A stretch of 64,000 nucleotides of DNA, from the NCBI GenBank assembly GCA_024743175.1, contig JANSXA010000003.1, positions 248,001 through 312,000 on the forward strand, read 5' to 3'. Shown here one piece after another: positions 34,903 to 43,275 of this stretch (the stretch's first letter is position 1; each line of letters opens with the position of its first letter). A program made the translations under genes and the position numbers. This DNA is from Pseudomonadaceae bacterium. Lineage in GTDB: Bacteria; Pseudomonadota; Gammaproteobacteria; Pseudomonadales; Azotimanducaceae. Under the pieces are notes generated by a model that had not been told where the DNA came from, did not search any database, and was given only the letters and a program-made list of their open reading frames with translations.

Positions 34903-35064
34903 GTGATTAACAGAAATGAATCCCGCCTGATTGCTCAGGAAAGACGCAATCAAGCGGCCAGCCAGGCTCGCCAGAAACAGAGCCGTCGTAAAACCGCCGT
35001 TGTCAGCCCTGCGCTGGCAAACAGACCGGCTAAATCAAGCGTGCATAATTTCCCGGGGCGCTAA
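34903..35064 (+). CDS. Small basic protein, hypothetical
   Basis: A 53-residue reading frame with a GTG start behind GAGAGAGAC. The product is strongly basic (about 10 Arg and Lys) and glutamine-rich in its first half, with no hydrophobic segment. It is too short for homology judgement by eye. Coding is supported only by a plausible ribosome-binding site, an open frame and position after a regulatory-looking region; a non-coding transcript is the alternative. Confidence 0.4.
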   Translation: MINRNESRLIAQERRNQAASQARQKQSRRKTAVVSPALANRPAKSSVHNFPGR

Positions 35065-35088
35065 GCCTCGGGCAAACTGCCTGGCTGC

Positions 35089-36636
35089 TCAGTCAGGCAA
35101 AGCAAATGCAACCAGGTAGTCACCGGTTTGGTCGGTGACGTGCGCGTGCCCGCCTGCCGCGACAACAATATATTGCCTGCCTTTGCTCTTGTAAGTCATA
35201 GGCGATGCCATGCCTGCGATAGTACCTAACGGTACGCTCCAGGCGATTTCGCGTTTGCGCAAATCCATTGCGACAAGTTTGCCCCAGGGCGGTTGTGTGC
35301 ATGGCAGGCCAAGTGACGACAGGAAAGGTGTTCGCTCCATGATGTAAGGTGTGCCGGCCATGCGTGAGGCATCAAAATCCTCGTTGCGATTGTCCGGATC
35401 AAACTGTGTGCGCGGGACCAGACGTACAATTGCGGGGAGTTCATTGACAAAACTAACGGCTAAACCAGACTGCGCATCCACACCTACGCCACCCCAGTTT
35501 ATGCCACCGGCATAACCTGGATTCATGAGCGTACCGGCCAGGCTGGCCAGCGGTGGCAGCGTGGAAAAGGGTTGCGTAGGTGACAGGGACTCGTCGGCGA
35601 CGCCGTCAGTGGAGACGGCGCGTTCTTCAATCGGAATAAGCGGCTCACCGGTGCGACGATCGAACACTACATCATGCCCGTTTTCGTGACCTGTACCAGT
35701 GCGGGGACGGATCCATTGCCCAGGTTTAAATCCACCAGCACCGGCTGGGCGGGTGTGTCGTAGTCCCACACGTCGTGGTGTACAAGTTGCCGTTCAACAT
35801 CAGCAGACAGTGGAGCCCAGGCGTTACCGCCGCCGCTGATGTCAGCGCTGTTGCCTTGCCAGGTCTGACGTGCAGGATCTGTGGGGGAGCGTGGAATAGG
35901 GTCCCAGGACCAGAGGATTCTGCCTGTCAGAATGTCCACAGCGCGGACAATACCGCGTTCACTTTCAACTTTACGGTTGTCGCCGATGGCAGAGCCGATA
36001 TACAGCGTATTGTTGATGATCGCTGGCGGGGATGTGAGCGTGTATTCGCCGGCTTGTACGTCGCCAACGCCAATCGTCAGGTCAACAACGCCATCGGTAC
36101 CAAACTCAAGGCAGGGTTCACCTGTTAACGCATCCAGGGCATGCAGGTGGCCGCGCAGGGTACCGAATAACACACGATGGTTGCACGCCTGCTCCGGACG
36201 GCTGCCATGCCACAGGCTGACGCCGCGCGCTGCGGTTTCGCTTGAAGCGCTCGCTCGGATCAAATTGTGCACCAAACCGCCAGCGCTCTTCTCCTGTGGT
36301 GGCATCCACAGCATAGGCTTTTCCAAACGAAGAATTAAAAAACAGGGTGTCCTGCCAGAAAAGTGGCGTGGCTTCGAACGTCATACCGTGTTCGTTGGCA
36401 TAGCCTGCGCCGGTTTCACCGCTTTGATATACCCAGGCCTGTTGCAGCTGCTCAACATTGCTATGGTCAATCTGATCGAGCGCACTGTATTTGCTGCCGC
36501 CGGCGTCACCCCCATAAGCCTCCCAGGCTGAAGCGGAGTAGGCTGCACAGCTGATGACCAGAGCACTAATCAGTGCAATTTTGTTTATTCGCGGTAACGG
36601 TTGCTGTGGAGATACGATATTTCTTTCAAGGCGCAT
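35089..36636 (-). pseudogene. PQQ-dependent dehydrogenase, broken by two frameshifts
   Basis: A secreted quinoprotein dehydrogenase gene present in three consecutive frames. The first (from 36636) has a signal peptide and WEAYGGDAGGSKYSALDQI, and is in phase to about 36240, where NRSAR shifts to the frame reading RGVSLWHGSRPEQA. That frame continues to about 35667, where KTGMM meets a stop; the third frame resumes VFDRRTGEPLIPIEERA and runs to GDYLVAFALPD. Both shifts are consistent with single-base changes, and no other damage is evident. The full-length paralogue at 49504-51468 shows how an intact copy reads. Either the gene decayed recently or the assembly has two indels. Confidence 0.85.
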
Positions 36637-36710
36637 GGCGTGTAAAGGGCGCATGGCGTGCGATCCTCTGGCAATGTTATCCAGAGGGTCGCAGCTTAAT
36701 CAGAGCCTTC

Positions 36711-37151
36711 CTAATCTTCTTCTTTCAGGCCCATCAATTGCGCCGGTGTCAGAGACAGTGATGCCGCAATCTGATTAAAAAAAGTAATTTCCCGGCTGCT
36801 CACACGACCATCTGCGTTTATCACCTCTGCAAGCGCCTGGGCGATGTCCTGTCGGTCGCTGGCGCTCAGCTTCTTAGCCGACGTAGCAATGTATTTATCA
36901 AGGGGTGCACTTTCGTAAATGCGTGAATTGGCTGCAACACGTACGTCTGCAGCAGGAAAGTCTTCGCCGGTATGCGCGCGCAGAACGTCGCGGACCTTTT
37001 CGATCTCGATCGCCTTGATATTGGTGTCTGCGGCTGTTGCGCGTGCCAGTGTCATCAACATGACTTCTTTAGCCAGCTGCGCCTGCTCCTCAGGACTTGG
37101 ATCCGAGCCCCCAAAAATTTTCAGTACCCCTGCCAAACTCGCGATACTCAT
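36711..37151 (-). CDS. TerB-like (tellurite resistance TerB family) protein
   Basis: A 146-residue cytoplasmic helical protein of the TerB fold. The C-terminal signature DGRVSSREITFFNQIAASLS then LTPAQLMGL is characteristic, and the acidic residues of EVINADGR suit metal binding. There are no other ter genes nearby, so a stand-alone TerB-domain role in envelope or metal stress is likelier than tellurite resistance. It is preceded by a 98-base gap and is probably monocistronic. Confidence 0.85.
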   Translation of the reverse strand: MSIASLAGVLKIFGGSDPSPEEQAQLAKEVMLMTLARATAADTNIKAIEIEKVRDVLRAHTGEDFPAADVRVAANSRIYESAPLDKYIATSAKKLSASDRQDIAQALAEVINADGRVSSREITFFNQIAASLSLTPAQLMGLKEED

Positions 37152-37249
37152 ACCTGTCTTCCTAGTCTTAATTGGTTTATTGGTGTTATGGGCTCTATTG
37201 TTCCGCGATGCGCGCTGTGGGTCAACGTGGCAATTTGACTGCTGTCAGC

Positions 37250-37561
37250 CTAAGACTTGAACAGATTGTCGAGTTGTTGCCTGGCCCGCTCGGCTTTATC
37301 AGCGCCAGGTTCGCCTTTGCTTCCCTCTGGCCCGAGACCAGCGGCAGGGTCGAAGTATTCGCAGAAGTTGGCAATTTCCTTCTCGATGGGCGTTTCCGCT
37401 CGGTCTTCGAAGCATCGGGTGGCGTTGGCTGCATCGTAATGTTTGCACATGCGACAGCAATGCAGTTCGTAAAAACACGCCTTGCAGGTGGCCTGGCGAC
37501 TGAGGGGCAGGGGTTCGTCGCTGAGACTCGCACCACAGTTGAAGCAGGTTAAGTCGTTCAA
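37250..37561 (-). CDS. Small Cys-rich (zinc-binding) protein
   Basis: A 103-residue cytosolic protein with CFNCGAS, CKACFYELHCCRMCKHYD and a later CFED and FCEYF: about nine cysteines in the first 70 residues, consistent with one or two zinc sites. The C-terminal third is acidic and helical. The TTG start overlaps the TGA of nudC (TTGA), so it is translated after nudC. The family is conserved in my recollection of gammaproteobacteria but has no established function. Confidence 0.7.
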   Translation of the reverse strand: MNDLTCFNCGASLSDEPLPLSRQATCKACFYELHCCRMCKHYDAANATRCFEDRAETPIEKEIANFCEYFDPAAGLGPEGSKGEPGADKAERARQQLDNLFKS

Positions 37562-38469
37562 AGCTCAACCTCACCCTGGGCCCAGCTGCGGATCAGATGA
37601 TGGGCGATGGCCATCTCTCCGGGTACGCGCAGATTGTCATGGTTTTTGTTCACAGCGCGCAGGGCATCGGACCGACTGAACCACTGCACGTCTGCCATTT
37701 CTGCAGGATCGATCTGGATGTCCTGGGTATCTGCAACGCCATGACACCCAATCATCAGCTGGGAGGGAAAGGGCCAGGGTTGTGACGAGTGATATTGGAC
37801 CTCGCCAACGCGAATACCTGCTTCTTCCCAAACCTCACGTCGCACTGCGTCCTCCAGTGACTCACCCTGGTCCAGAAATCCAGCCAGCGCGGAATAGAAC
37901 TGGGTGTTGGCCATGATGCCCTGGGATTGTCCCAGCAGGCACCGATCGCCACCGGGTTCATCAATAATCAACATGATGGCTACCGGATCCGTACGCGGGA
38001 ACACATGCTTTCCGCAACCTGTACAACGCCGGATCTGCCCGCCACGCTCTGCAGCACTGGGGGCACCACATTGGGCGCAGAAGCCGTTCCGGCGGTGCCA
38101 ATCCAACTGCGCGCGGGCGTGAGCAACAATACCTGCATCGGGTCCGGGCAGAAGGGCTGCAGCGGCACGGCAGTCGACATATTGATCTTCATCAGCGGGC
38201 GCATCGATATTCGCAGCAAAATGCGCAATATTGTCGCGCAAGCCGAGCAGCACGGGTTCTGAGACGATATGCTCAGACAGTGACGCCAGTTCTTCCTGTC
38301 TCTGCCAGGCCAACTGCTGATTGGCATCCATAGCGACTTTAAGTTTGTGGAAGGTGAGAAACACGCTGTCATCTGCTTCCACCAGCGCTCTGATTGCCGC
38401 CTCATCACGGCGGATCGATTCAGCCCGGTCCAGCGGGTTGCCAGCAAATGTGTGCACCTGAGTAGACAT
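37558..38469 (-). CDS. nudC: NAD+ diphosphatase (NudC), mRNA NAD-decapping enzyme
   Basis: A 303-residue NUDIX enzyme that cleaves NADH and NAD+ and removes NAD caps from RNA. Seen: a zinc ribbon with CAQC and CTGC (CAQCGAPSAAERGG, RRCTGCGKHVFPRTDP), the NUDIX box GFLDQGESLEDAVRREVWEE, and the NudC-specific SQPWPFPSQLM that follows it. The ATG at 38469 matches the family length; a longer in-frame start at 38517 is less likely. It is upstream of and coupled to the Cys-rich small protein gene. Confidence 0.94.
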   Translation of the reverse strand: MSTQVHTFAGNPLDRAESIRRDEAAIRALVEADDSVFLTFHKLKVAMDANQQLAWQRQEELASLSEHIVSEPVLLGLRDNIAHFAANIDAPADEDQYVDCRAAAALLPGPDAGIVAHARAQLDWHRRNGFCAQCGAPSAAERGGQIRRCTGCGKHVFPRTDPVAIMLIIDEPGGDRCLLGQSQGIMANTQFYSALAGFLDQGESLEDAVRREVWEEAGIRVGEVQYHSSQPWPFPSQLMIGCHGVADTQDIQIDPAEMADVQWFSRSDALRAVNKNHDNLRVPGEMAIAHHLIRSWAQGEVEL

Positions 38470-38577
38470 AGTCTGCCCTGAAAAAAGTCCCCGACAGTTT
38501 AACCCAACAGGGTGCACTGCAGACAGCGACAGTATTCAGCCGCACTGTTCTGAGATACGCTAACAACTGAGAAAGAG

Positions 38578-39492
38578 ATGGGCAGAGGAAACACAGTGAT
38601 TGAAAAAATACCGTTTGGCCGCACAGGTCATAGCAGTAGCCGCACTATATTTGGCGCTGCTGCTCTGGGGGCGATGAAGCAGGAGCGGGCGGATGCCACC
38701 CTGGCAAAACTGGATCACTATGGCGTAAATCACATTGACGTGGCGGCAAGTTATGGTGAGGCGGAACTGCGTCTGGCGCCGTTCCTGAAAACCCGTCGAG
38801 ACGATTTTTTCCTTGCCACCAAAACAGGTTTGCGCAGCAAGGCCGCAGCTCGAGATCAGCTGCACGCCTCCCTGGAAAGAATGCAGGTGGAACAGATTGA
38901 TCTGATCCAGATGCATAACCTGGTGCAACCTGATCAATGGGAAGAGGCGATGGGGCCCGGTGGTGCGCTGGAGGCTCTGGTGGAAGCCAAAGAGCAGGGG
39001 CTGGTGCGCTTTATCGGGGTGACCGGACATGGCACTTATGCGCCATCCATGCATGTACGCAGTCTGCAGACCTATGATTTTGATTCAATTCTGGTGCCGT
39101 ACAACTACTCAATGATGAACAACCCGCAATACGCGGCGGATTTTGAAGCGCTGTACGTGCTTTGTCAGGAGCGCCAGGTGGCAATGCAGACCATCAAGAG
39201 TATTGCCTTGCGCCGCTGGCGTGATGACGACCCGGAAAAACACTTTTCCTGGTATCGACCGATACGCGAACCCGAACCGCTGAAACGGGCGGTGGATTTT
39301 GTCCTGCACCGTGAAGGTTTGTTTTTGAATACCACCAGTGATGCTTCTCTGCTGGATGCCATCTTTGCTGCGGCGCGGGAAGCGGTTGATGCACCAGACC
39401 CCGTAGCATTGGAGGCGGATGCCCTCAGTTTGGGGGTAGAACCCCTGTTCGTGCGGGATGTATCCGACGACGTATTGTTAAAGGAGGCTTGA
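38578..39492 (+). CDS. Aldo/keto reductase
   Basis: A 304-residue NADPH-dependent oxidoreductase of the aldo/keto reductase fold. It opens with IPFGRTGHSSSRTIFGAAALG; the catalytic elements are IDVAASYGEAE (Asp, Tyr), FLATKTG (Lys) and IQMHNLV (His). The start could also be the GTG at 38596, which has AGAGGA six bases upstream. The TauD-like gene begins at its 3' end behind AAGGAGG, so the two form an operon of two redox enzymes. The substrate is unknown. Confidence 0.87.
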   Translation: MGRGNTVIEKIPFGRTGHSSSRTIFGAAALGAMKQERADATLAKLDHYGVNHIDVAASYGEAELRLAPFLKTRRDDFFLATKTGLRSKAAARDQLHASLERMQVEQIDLIQMHNLVQPDQWEEAMGPGGALEALVEAKEQGLVRFIGVTGHGTYAPSMHVRSLQTYDFDSILVPYNYSMMNNPQYAADFEALYVLCQERQVAMQTIKSIALRRWRDDDPEKHFSWYRPIREPEPLKRAVDFVLHREGLFLNTTSDASLLDAIFAAAREAVDAPDPVALEADALSLGVEPLFVRDVSDDVLLKEA

Positions 39493-39494
39493 TC

Positions 39495-40385
39495 ATGACA
39501 ACACAGTGGCAGGTAAGGCGGTTAGCGGGTGCGCTGGGTGCGGAGATCACCGGCGTTAACCTGAGTGCACCTTCCAGTGCAGACATTGAGCAGATCAAAT
39601 CGCTGCTGTTGGCGCACAAAGTCGTATTTTTCCCCGGCCAGAACATCAGCCTGGAAGAGCATGTGGCGCTGGGTGAGTCCTTTGGCCAGATCGAAGATCA
39701 CCCGAACCTGAAAAATCCCTACACCAATCATCCTGGTGTGTTTGAACTGGCAGCAACCCATGGTGGTGTTGCTGACGAATGGCATACAGACATCACCTTC
39801 GAGGCGCAGCCTTCAAAAATGTCGGTGCTGCATATGGTGAAATGTCCGGAAGTGGGTGGGGACACCATGTGGTGTTCTCTGGAACAGGCGTTTAATGAAC
39901 TGTCACCACCGATGCAGTCGCTGTGCGAATCTCTGACCGCCTTGCACGATGCGTTGCCGCATAATCGCCCGGACAAAATGGCCATTCATCCGGTGGTCCG
40001 GGTTCATCCGGAAACGGGTAACAAATCGTTGTACGTGAATGAACACTTCACTCGTCGTCTGGTTGAGGTCAATGCGACTGAAAGTGAGGCGTTACTGACC
40101 TATCTGACCAACTGGGTGAAGAACCCTCGCTTTACCGTGCGTTACCAGTGGTCCGAAGGCACCATTGCCATGTGGGATAACCGCTGTACACAGCACTTTG
40201 TACTGAATGATTTTGTTGGCGAAAGGATTATTCAGCGGGTCACGGTTATGGGAGACACCGTCGAAGCGGCCAGTCCACCGGGGTGGGAACCCTATGTTCG
40301 GCCAGGGCCGTTGTCAGCCATGAGCCGGCACGATCGGCAACTGTCACTGTATTTAAAGTCGCAGCAGGAAGCCCAGGAGTCCTGA
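39495..40385 (+). CDS. TauD/TfdA family Fe(II)/2-oxoglutarate dioxygenase
   Basis: A 296-residue oxygenase. The iron facial triad is HTDITF (His, Asp) with the distal histidine in CTQHFVLND, and the 2-oxoglutarate arginine follows in RVTVMGD. Members hydroxylate taurine, 2,4-D, sulfonates and similar compounds; this one could act on another small acid. The ATG at 39495 follows AAGGAGG with eight bases between. It is convergent with larE, and an 8-bp hairpin covers the junction. Confidence 0.9.
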   Translation: MTTQWQVRRLAGALGAEITGVNLSAPSSADIEQIKSLLLAHKVVFFPGQNISLEEHVALGESFGQIEDHPNLKNPYTNHPGVFELAATHGGVADEWHTDITFEAQPSKMSVLHMVKCPEVGGDTMWCSLEQAFNELSPPMQSLCESLTALHDALPHNRPDKMAIHPVVRVHPETGNKSLYVNEHFTRRLVEVNATESEALLTYLTNWVKNPRFTVRYQWSEGTIAMWDNRCTQHFVLNDFVGERIIQRVTVMGDTVEAASPPGWEPYVRPGPLSAMSRHDRQLSLYLKSQQEAQES

Positions 40386-40389
40386 GAGA

Positions 40390-40408
40390 TCAGCCCTATC
40401 AGGGCTGA
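40390..40408. terminator. Hairpin between convergent genes
   Basis: TCAGCCCT-ATC-AGGGCTGA forms a perfect 8-bp stem covering the larE stop codon and lying five bases after the dioxygenase stop. It has no T run, so a bidirectional terminator role is tentative. Confidence 0.4.
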
Positions 40409-41244
40409 ACAATGTTCACCACCTGAACTTTCTGTTCAGGTGTCAGGCTGACATTGAGCGAGCCGGAGCGGAAGCCGCCAAGATCAAGGGCCACAAAGTG
40501 GTAGCCGGCGGCCTGGATTCTGTCCTGTAATGTTTCCTGCAGCTCAATGGCTTTGGCCATTTCCGCAGCAGGTATCTCAAGCCGCGCAACGTCGCCGTGA
40601 TGGCGAACGCGAAACTGGCTGAAGCCCAGATCGGCCAGTACATCTTCTGCAGCTTCTACCTGTGCCAGCAATGCCTGAGTAATGTGGGTGCCATAAGGGA
40701 AGCGGCTGGAAAGGCAGGCCGCCTGCGGCTTCTCGGCATTTTCCAATCCCAGCGCATTGGCCAGCGCGCGGATATCTGCTTTGTGAAAGCCGGTTTCAAC
40801 CAGAGGAGAGCGCACCTCAAAGTTTTCAGCCGCCACTAACCCCGGACGGTGATCACCCAGGTCGTCGAGGTTGGTCCCATTCAGCACGGTTTCAATGCCG
40901 CCATCCCTGGCCATCTCATCCAGGTAGGTGTAGAGCGAAGTTTTGCAGTGGAAACAGCGGTTGGTTGGATTCGATCGATATTCAGGTTTGGACAGCTCAT
41001 CGGTGACTATGACTTCGTGTTGAATGCCCCAATCCTCAGCAAGTTTCTCTGCCAGAGCGAGGTCTGCGCGTTTAAGGCTGGCTGATGCGGAGGTCACTGC
41101 CCGGGCTTTTTTACCCAGTACCTGTCCGGCTACGTAGGCGACTAACGAACTGTCAATGCCGCCGGAGAAAGCCACAATGACGCTGTCATACTCGGCCAGA
41201 TGGTTCTTCAGCGCCTGGTATTTCAATTCAATATCAGCATTCAT
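40399..41244 (-). CDS. larE: LarE, ATP-dependent sulfur insertase for nickel-pincer cofactor
   Basis: A 281-residue enzyme of the PP-loop ATPase group that adenylates and thiolates the pyridinium dicarboxylate precursor of the nickel-pincer nucleotide cofactor. FSGGIDSS near residues 26-33 is the PP-loop. Cys177 in AACLSSRFPYG occupies the place of the sacrificial sulfur-donor cysteine (Cys176 in Lactiplantibacillus), and NRCFHCKTSLY offers further cysteines. It is translated after larB with a nine-base gap. larC and larA are absent from the window. Confidence 0.92.
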   Translation of the reverse strand: MNADIELKYQALKNHLAEYDSVIVAFSGGIDSSLVAYVAGQVLGKKARAVTSASASLKRADLALAEKLAEDWGIQHEVIVTDELSKPEYRSNPTNRCFHCKTSLYTYLDEMARDGGIETVLNGTNLDDLGDHRPGLVAAENFEVRSPLVETGFHKADIRALANALGLENAEKPQAACLSSRFPYGTHITQALLAQVEAAEDVLADLGFSQFRVRHHGDVARLEIPAAEMAKAIELQETLQDRIQAAGYHFVALDLGGFRSGSLNVSLTPEQKVQVVNIVQP

Positions 41245-41253
41245 GCCTTAAAC

Positions 41254-41991
41254 CTACAAACGATTGATGGTGTTGGCAAGGAAGCCGGCGCCAAAACCGT
41301 TGTTGATATTTACAACCGACACACCGGATGCACAGCTGGTCAACATGCCGAGCATAGCGGCAACCCCTTCAAAAGCTGCACCATAGCCGACACTGGTGGG
41401 TACTGCGATGACCGGTTTATCGACCAGGCCACCCACCACGCTGGGCAGTGCACCTTCCATGCCTGCAACCACAATCAGTACCCGCGCACTGCGTAAGTCC
41501 TCCAGGCGTGACAGCAGGCGATGCAAACCTGCTACGCCGACATCGTTTATACGCTTCACCCTGTTGCCGAAAAACTCAGCGGTCAGTGCAGCTTCTTCAG
41601 CCACGCTGTTGTCCGAGGTGCCCGCTGTCACAACGGCGATTGTATGGGGTGGGGTATCGGGTGTTTTGGTGATCCAGCTCAGCAGCTCTGAGGCAGGATG
41701 ATAGTGCACATCATCGGGCAGTCCGGTTAAAGCAGCGTATTTCTCCGGTTCAATTCGAGTCACCAGCACGTTACATTCACGCTCCACCAGATGCCCGATA
41801 ATGTCGGATATCTGCGCTGGGGTTTTACCGGAGCCAAATACCACCTCGCCGGCGCCGGTGCGTCGCTCCCGATCATGGTCGATGAGGGTATGACCAATAT
41901 CCTCGAAGTAATGGCTGCGCACGCGGGTTAAGACTTCGTCTAATTCGAGCTCACCATCTTTAAAAGCCTGTAATACTTCTTCCAGTGCCAC
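41254..41991 (-). CDS. larB: LarB, nicotinic acid adenine dinucleotide carboxylase/hydrolase
   Basis: The first enzyme of nickel-pincer cofactor synthesis. It carboxylates and hydrolyses NaAD to give pyridinium-3,5-dicarboxylate mononucleotide. The C-terminal PurE-like domain has VVTAGTSDNSVAEEA, NDVGVAGLHRLL, VAGMEGALPSVVGGLV and VPTSVGYGA, typical of LarB. The GTG at 41991 is set by AAGGAG ten bases upstream, giving 245 residues; a longer in-frame start at 42060 would overlap the upstream gene. It lies in a run from a CoA-transferase and thiolase to larE. Confidence 0.9.
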   Translation of the reverse strand: MALEEVLQAFKDGELELDEVLTRVRSHYFEDIGHTLIDHDRERRTGAGEVVFGSGKTPAQISDIIGHLVERECNVLVTRIEPEKYAALTGLPDDVHYHPASELLSWITKTPDTPPHTIAVVTAGTSDNSVAEEAALTAEFFGNRVKRINDVGVAGLHRLLSRLEDLRSARVLIVVAGMEGALPSVVGGLVDKPVIAVPTSVGYGAAFEGVAAMLGMLTSCASGVSVVNINNGFGAGFLANTINRL

Positions 41992-42005
41992 AGCCGGAAT
42001 ACTCC

Positions 42006-43253
42006 TTAACTCAGTTGTTCGCCGGGTCGCAGGCTGAGCATGCGGTGGGTGGGAGCACACAGTTTGTCAATTTCGATGCCGTTGGGGCAGGCATCCTGAC
42101 AAGGTTCACCTGAACAGTTCAGGCAGGCGTCGGCATTGCTTTCCAGCAGGGCGTATTCGCGCCGGGCAAAGGTGACGTCTTCGTAATCTGTGGCGTACAT
42201 ACGCGTGCGCAGCACATCGGCAATGGGTACACCGTAAGGGCAGGCGCCTTCACATAGATTACAGGCATGCCGACAATAGTTCGCACCGTTTAAATGTGCG
42301 TACTGGTCGAGCAGGTTGCGAGCTTGTGCAGTAACAAAGGTTGCGCCGGAAGCACCCAGATATTCATCGATCTGATCTTTACCGGTCATTGAAATGATCA
42401 GCGCGTCAACGTTGGGGTTTGCCAGTGCCCAGCTGAAGGCGGCCTGTGCAAAGGTCTGTGCGCCGGCCTGCTCATACGGGCGCATATCGTTCAAACGTGC
42501 GCCCATTAAAGTTTTCATGGCGATGACGCCAATGTCCTTTTCTTTGGCTTTGCTGATGGCACGGGGCAGGTCAGGTTGCGTGGCAATGCGGTCAAAGCCG
42601 CGGGTCAGACCTTCGTAGAACGCGGGGTCCTGGCCGAAATTGTAGCCCACCAGCATCACATCGATCATGTCTTCGTCGATGGCATAGTCGAGGCACTCGA
42701 TCAGTCGTCCCGCGTGGCCTGAGATGCCTGTGAAACGGATTTTGCCTTGTGCCTTGGCCTGATCAACAAAAGCCAGCCACTCGGGGTTGCCGACGCTGTC
42801 GACACTGTTCACCGCATGGTTCATGTACACGTCTACGTAATCGGTTTGCAGGCGCCGCAGCGAACCTTCCAGGTCGTGCATCATGGTGGATGCGCGGGTG
42901 CTGCTGCTGGTCAGTGTTTTGGACACCAGATAGGCTTTGTCACGACGACCTTTGAGGGCGTTGCCGAGGACCGTTTCCGAATCTCCACCGGTGTAACTTT
43001 CAGCGCTGTCAAAATAGTTAACGCCGCGGTCTAAGGTATGGTGAACCAGATCTTCCTGCCCCGTTCGCAGGCGTGAAGAGCCAAACGAAATATCAGATAT
43101 TTTCAATTCCGTGCGACCCAGGCGCCTATAGGCCTGGACCCCCTGTGTGTTGCCTGCCGGGGTTGAAGCTGACGTGGTGGTGCCAGTCAATAATGTGCCT
43201 GCACCTGCTAAGGCGCTGGTTTTGATGAACGAACGACGGTCTTTGTTAAGCAT
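42006..43253 (-). CDS. Tat-exported aldo/keto reductase with C-terminal [4Fe-4S] domain
   Basis: A 415-residue protein. The N-terminus DRRSFIKTSALAGAGTLL is a twin-arginine signal, so the folded, cofactor-loaded protein is exported to the periplasm. An aldo/keto reductase domain follows (FDSAESYTGG, VSKTL and MNHAV carry the tetrad). The C-terminal part has two cysteine clusters, CRHACNLCEGACP and CLNCSGEPCQDACP, for [4Fe-4S] centres. The electron partner and substrate are unknown. It lies 14 bases upstream of larB and 22 bases downstream of the thiolase gene. Confidence 0.88.
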   Translation of the reverse strand: MLNKDRRSFIKTSALAGAGTLLTGTTTSASTPAGNTQGVQAYRRLGRTELKISDISFGSSRLRTGQEDLVHHTLDRGVNYFDSAESYTGGDSETVLGNALKGRRDKAYLVSKTLTSSSTRASTMMHDLEGSLRRLQTDYVDVYMNHAVNSVDSVGNPEWLAFVDQAKAQGKIRFTGISGHAGRLIECLDYAIDEDMIDVMLVGYNFGQDPAFYEGLTRGFDRIATQPDLPRAISKAKEKDIGVIAMKTLMGARLNDMRPYEQAGAQTFAQAAFSWALANPNVDALIISMTGKDQIDEYLGASGATFVTAQARNLLDQYAHLNGANYCRHACNLCEGACPYGVPIADVLRTRMYATDYEDVTFARREYALLESNADACLNCSGEPCQDACPNGIEIDKLCAPTHRMLSLRPGEQLS

Positions 43254-43275
43254 GTTGACTCCGATCAGTGCGTTG

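Noticed and set aside
36711-37151. A tellurite-resistance operon based on TerB and the nearby Tpm gene
   Set aside because: No terA, terC, terD or terZ is near, and tpm lies 7 kb away on the other strand; only a lone TerB-fold protein is supported.
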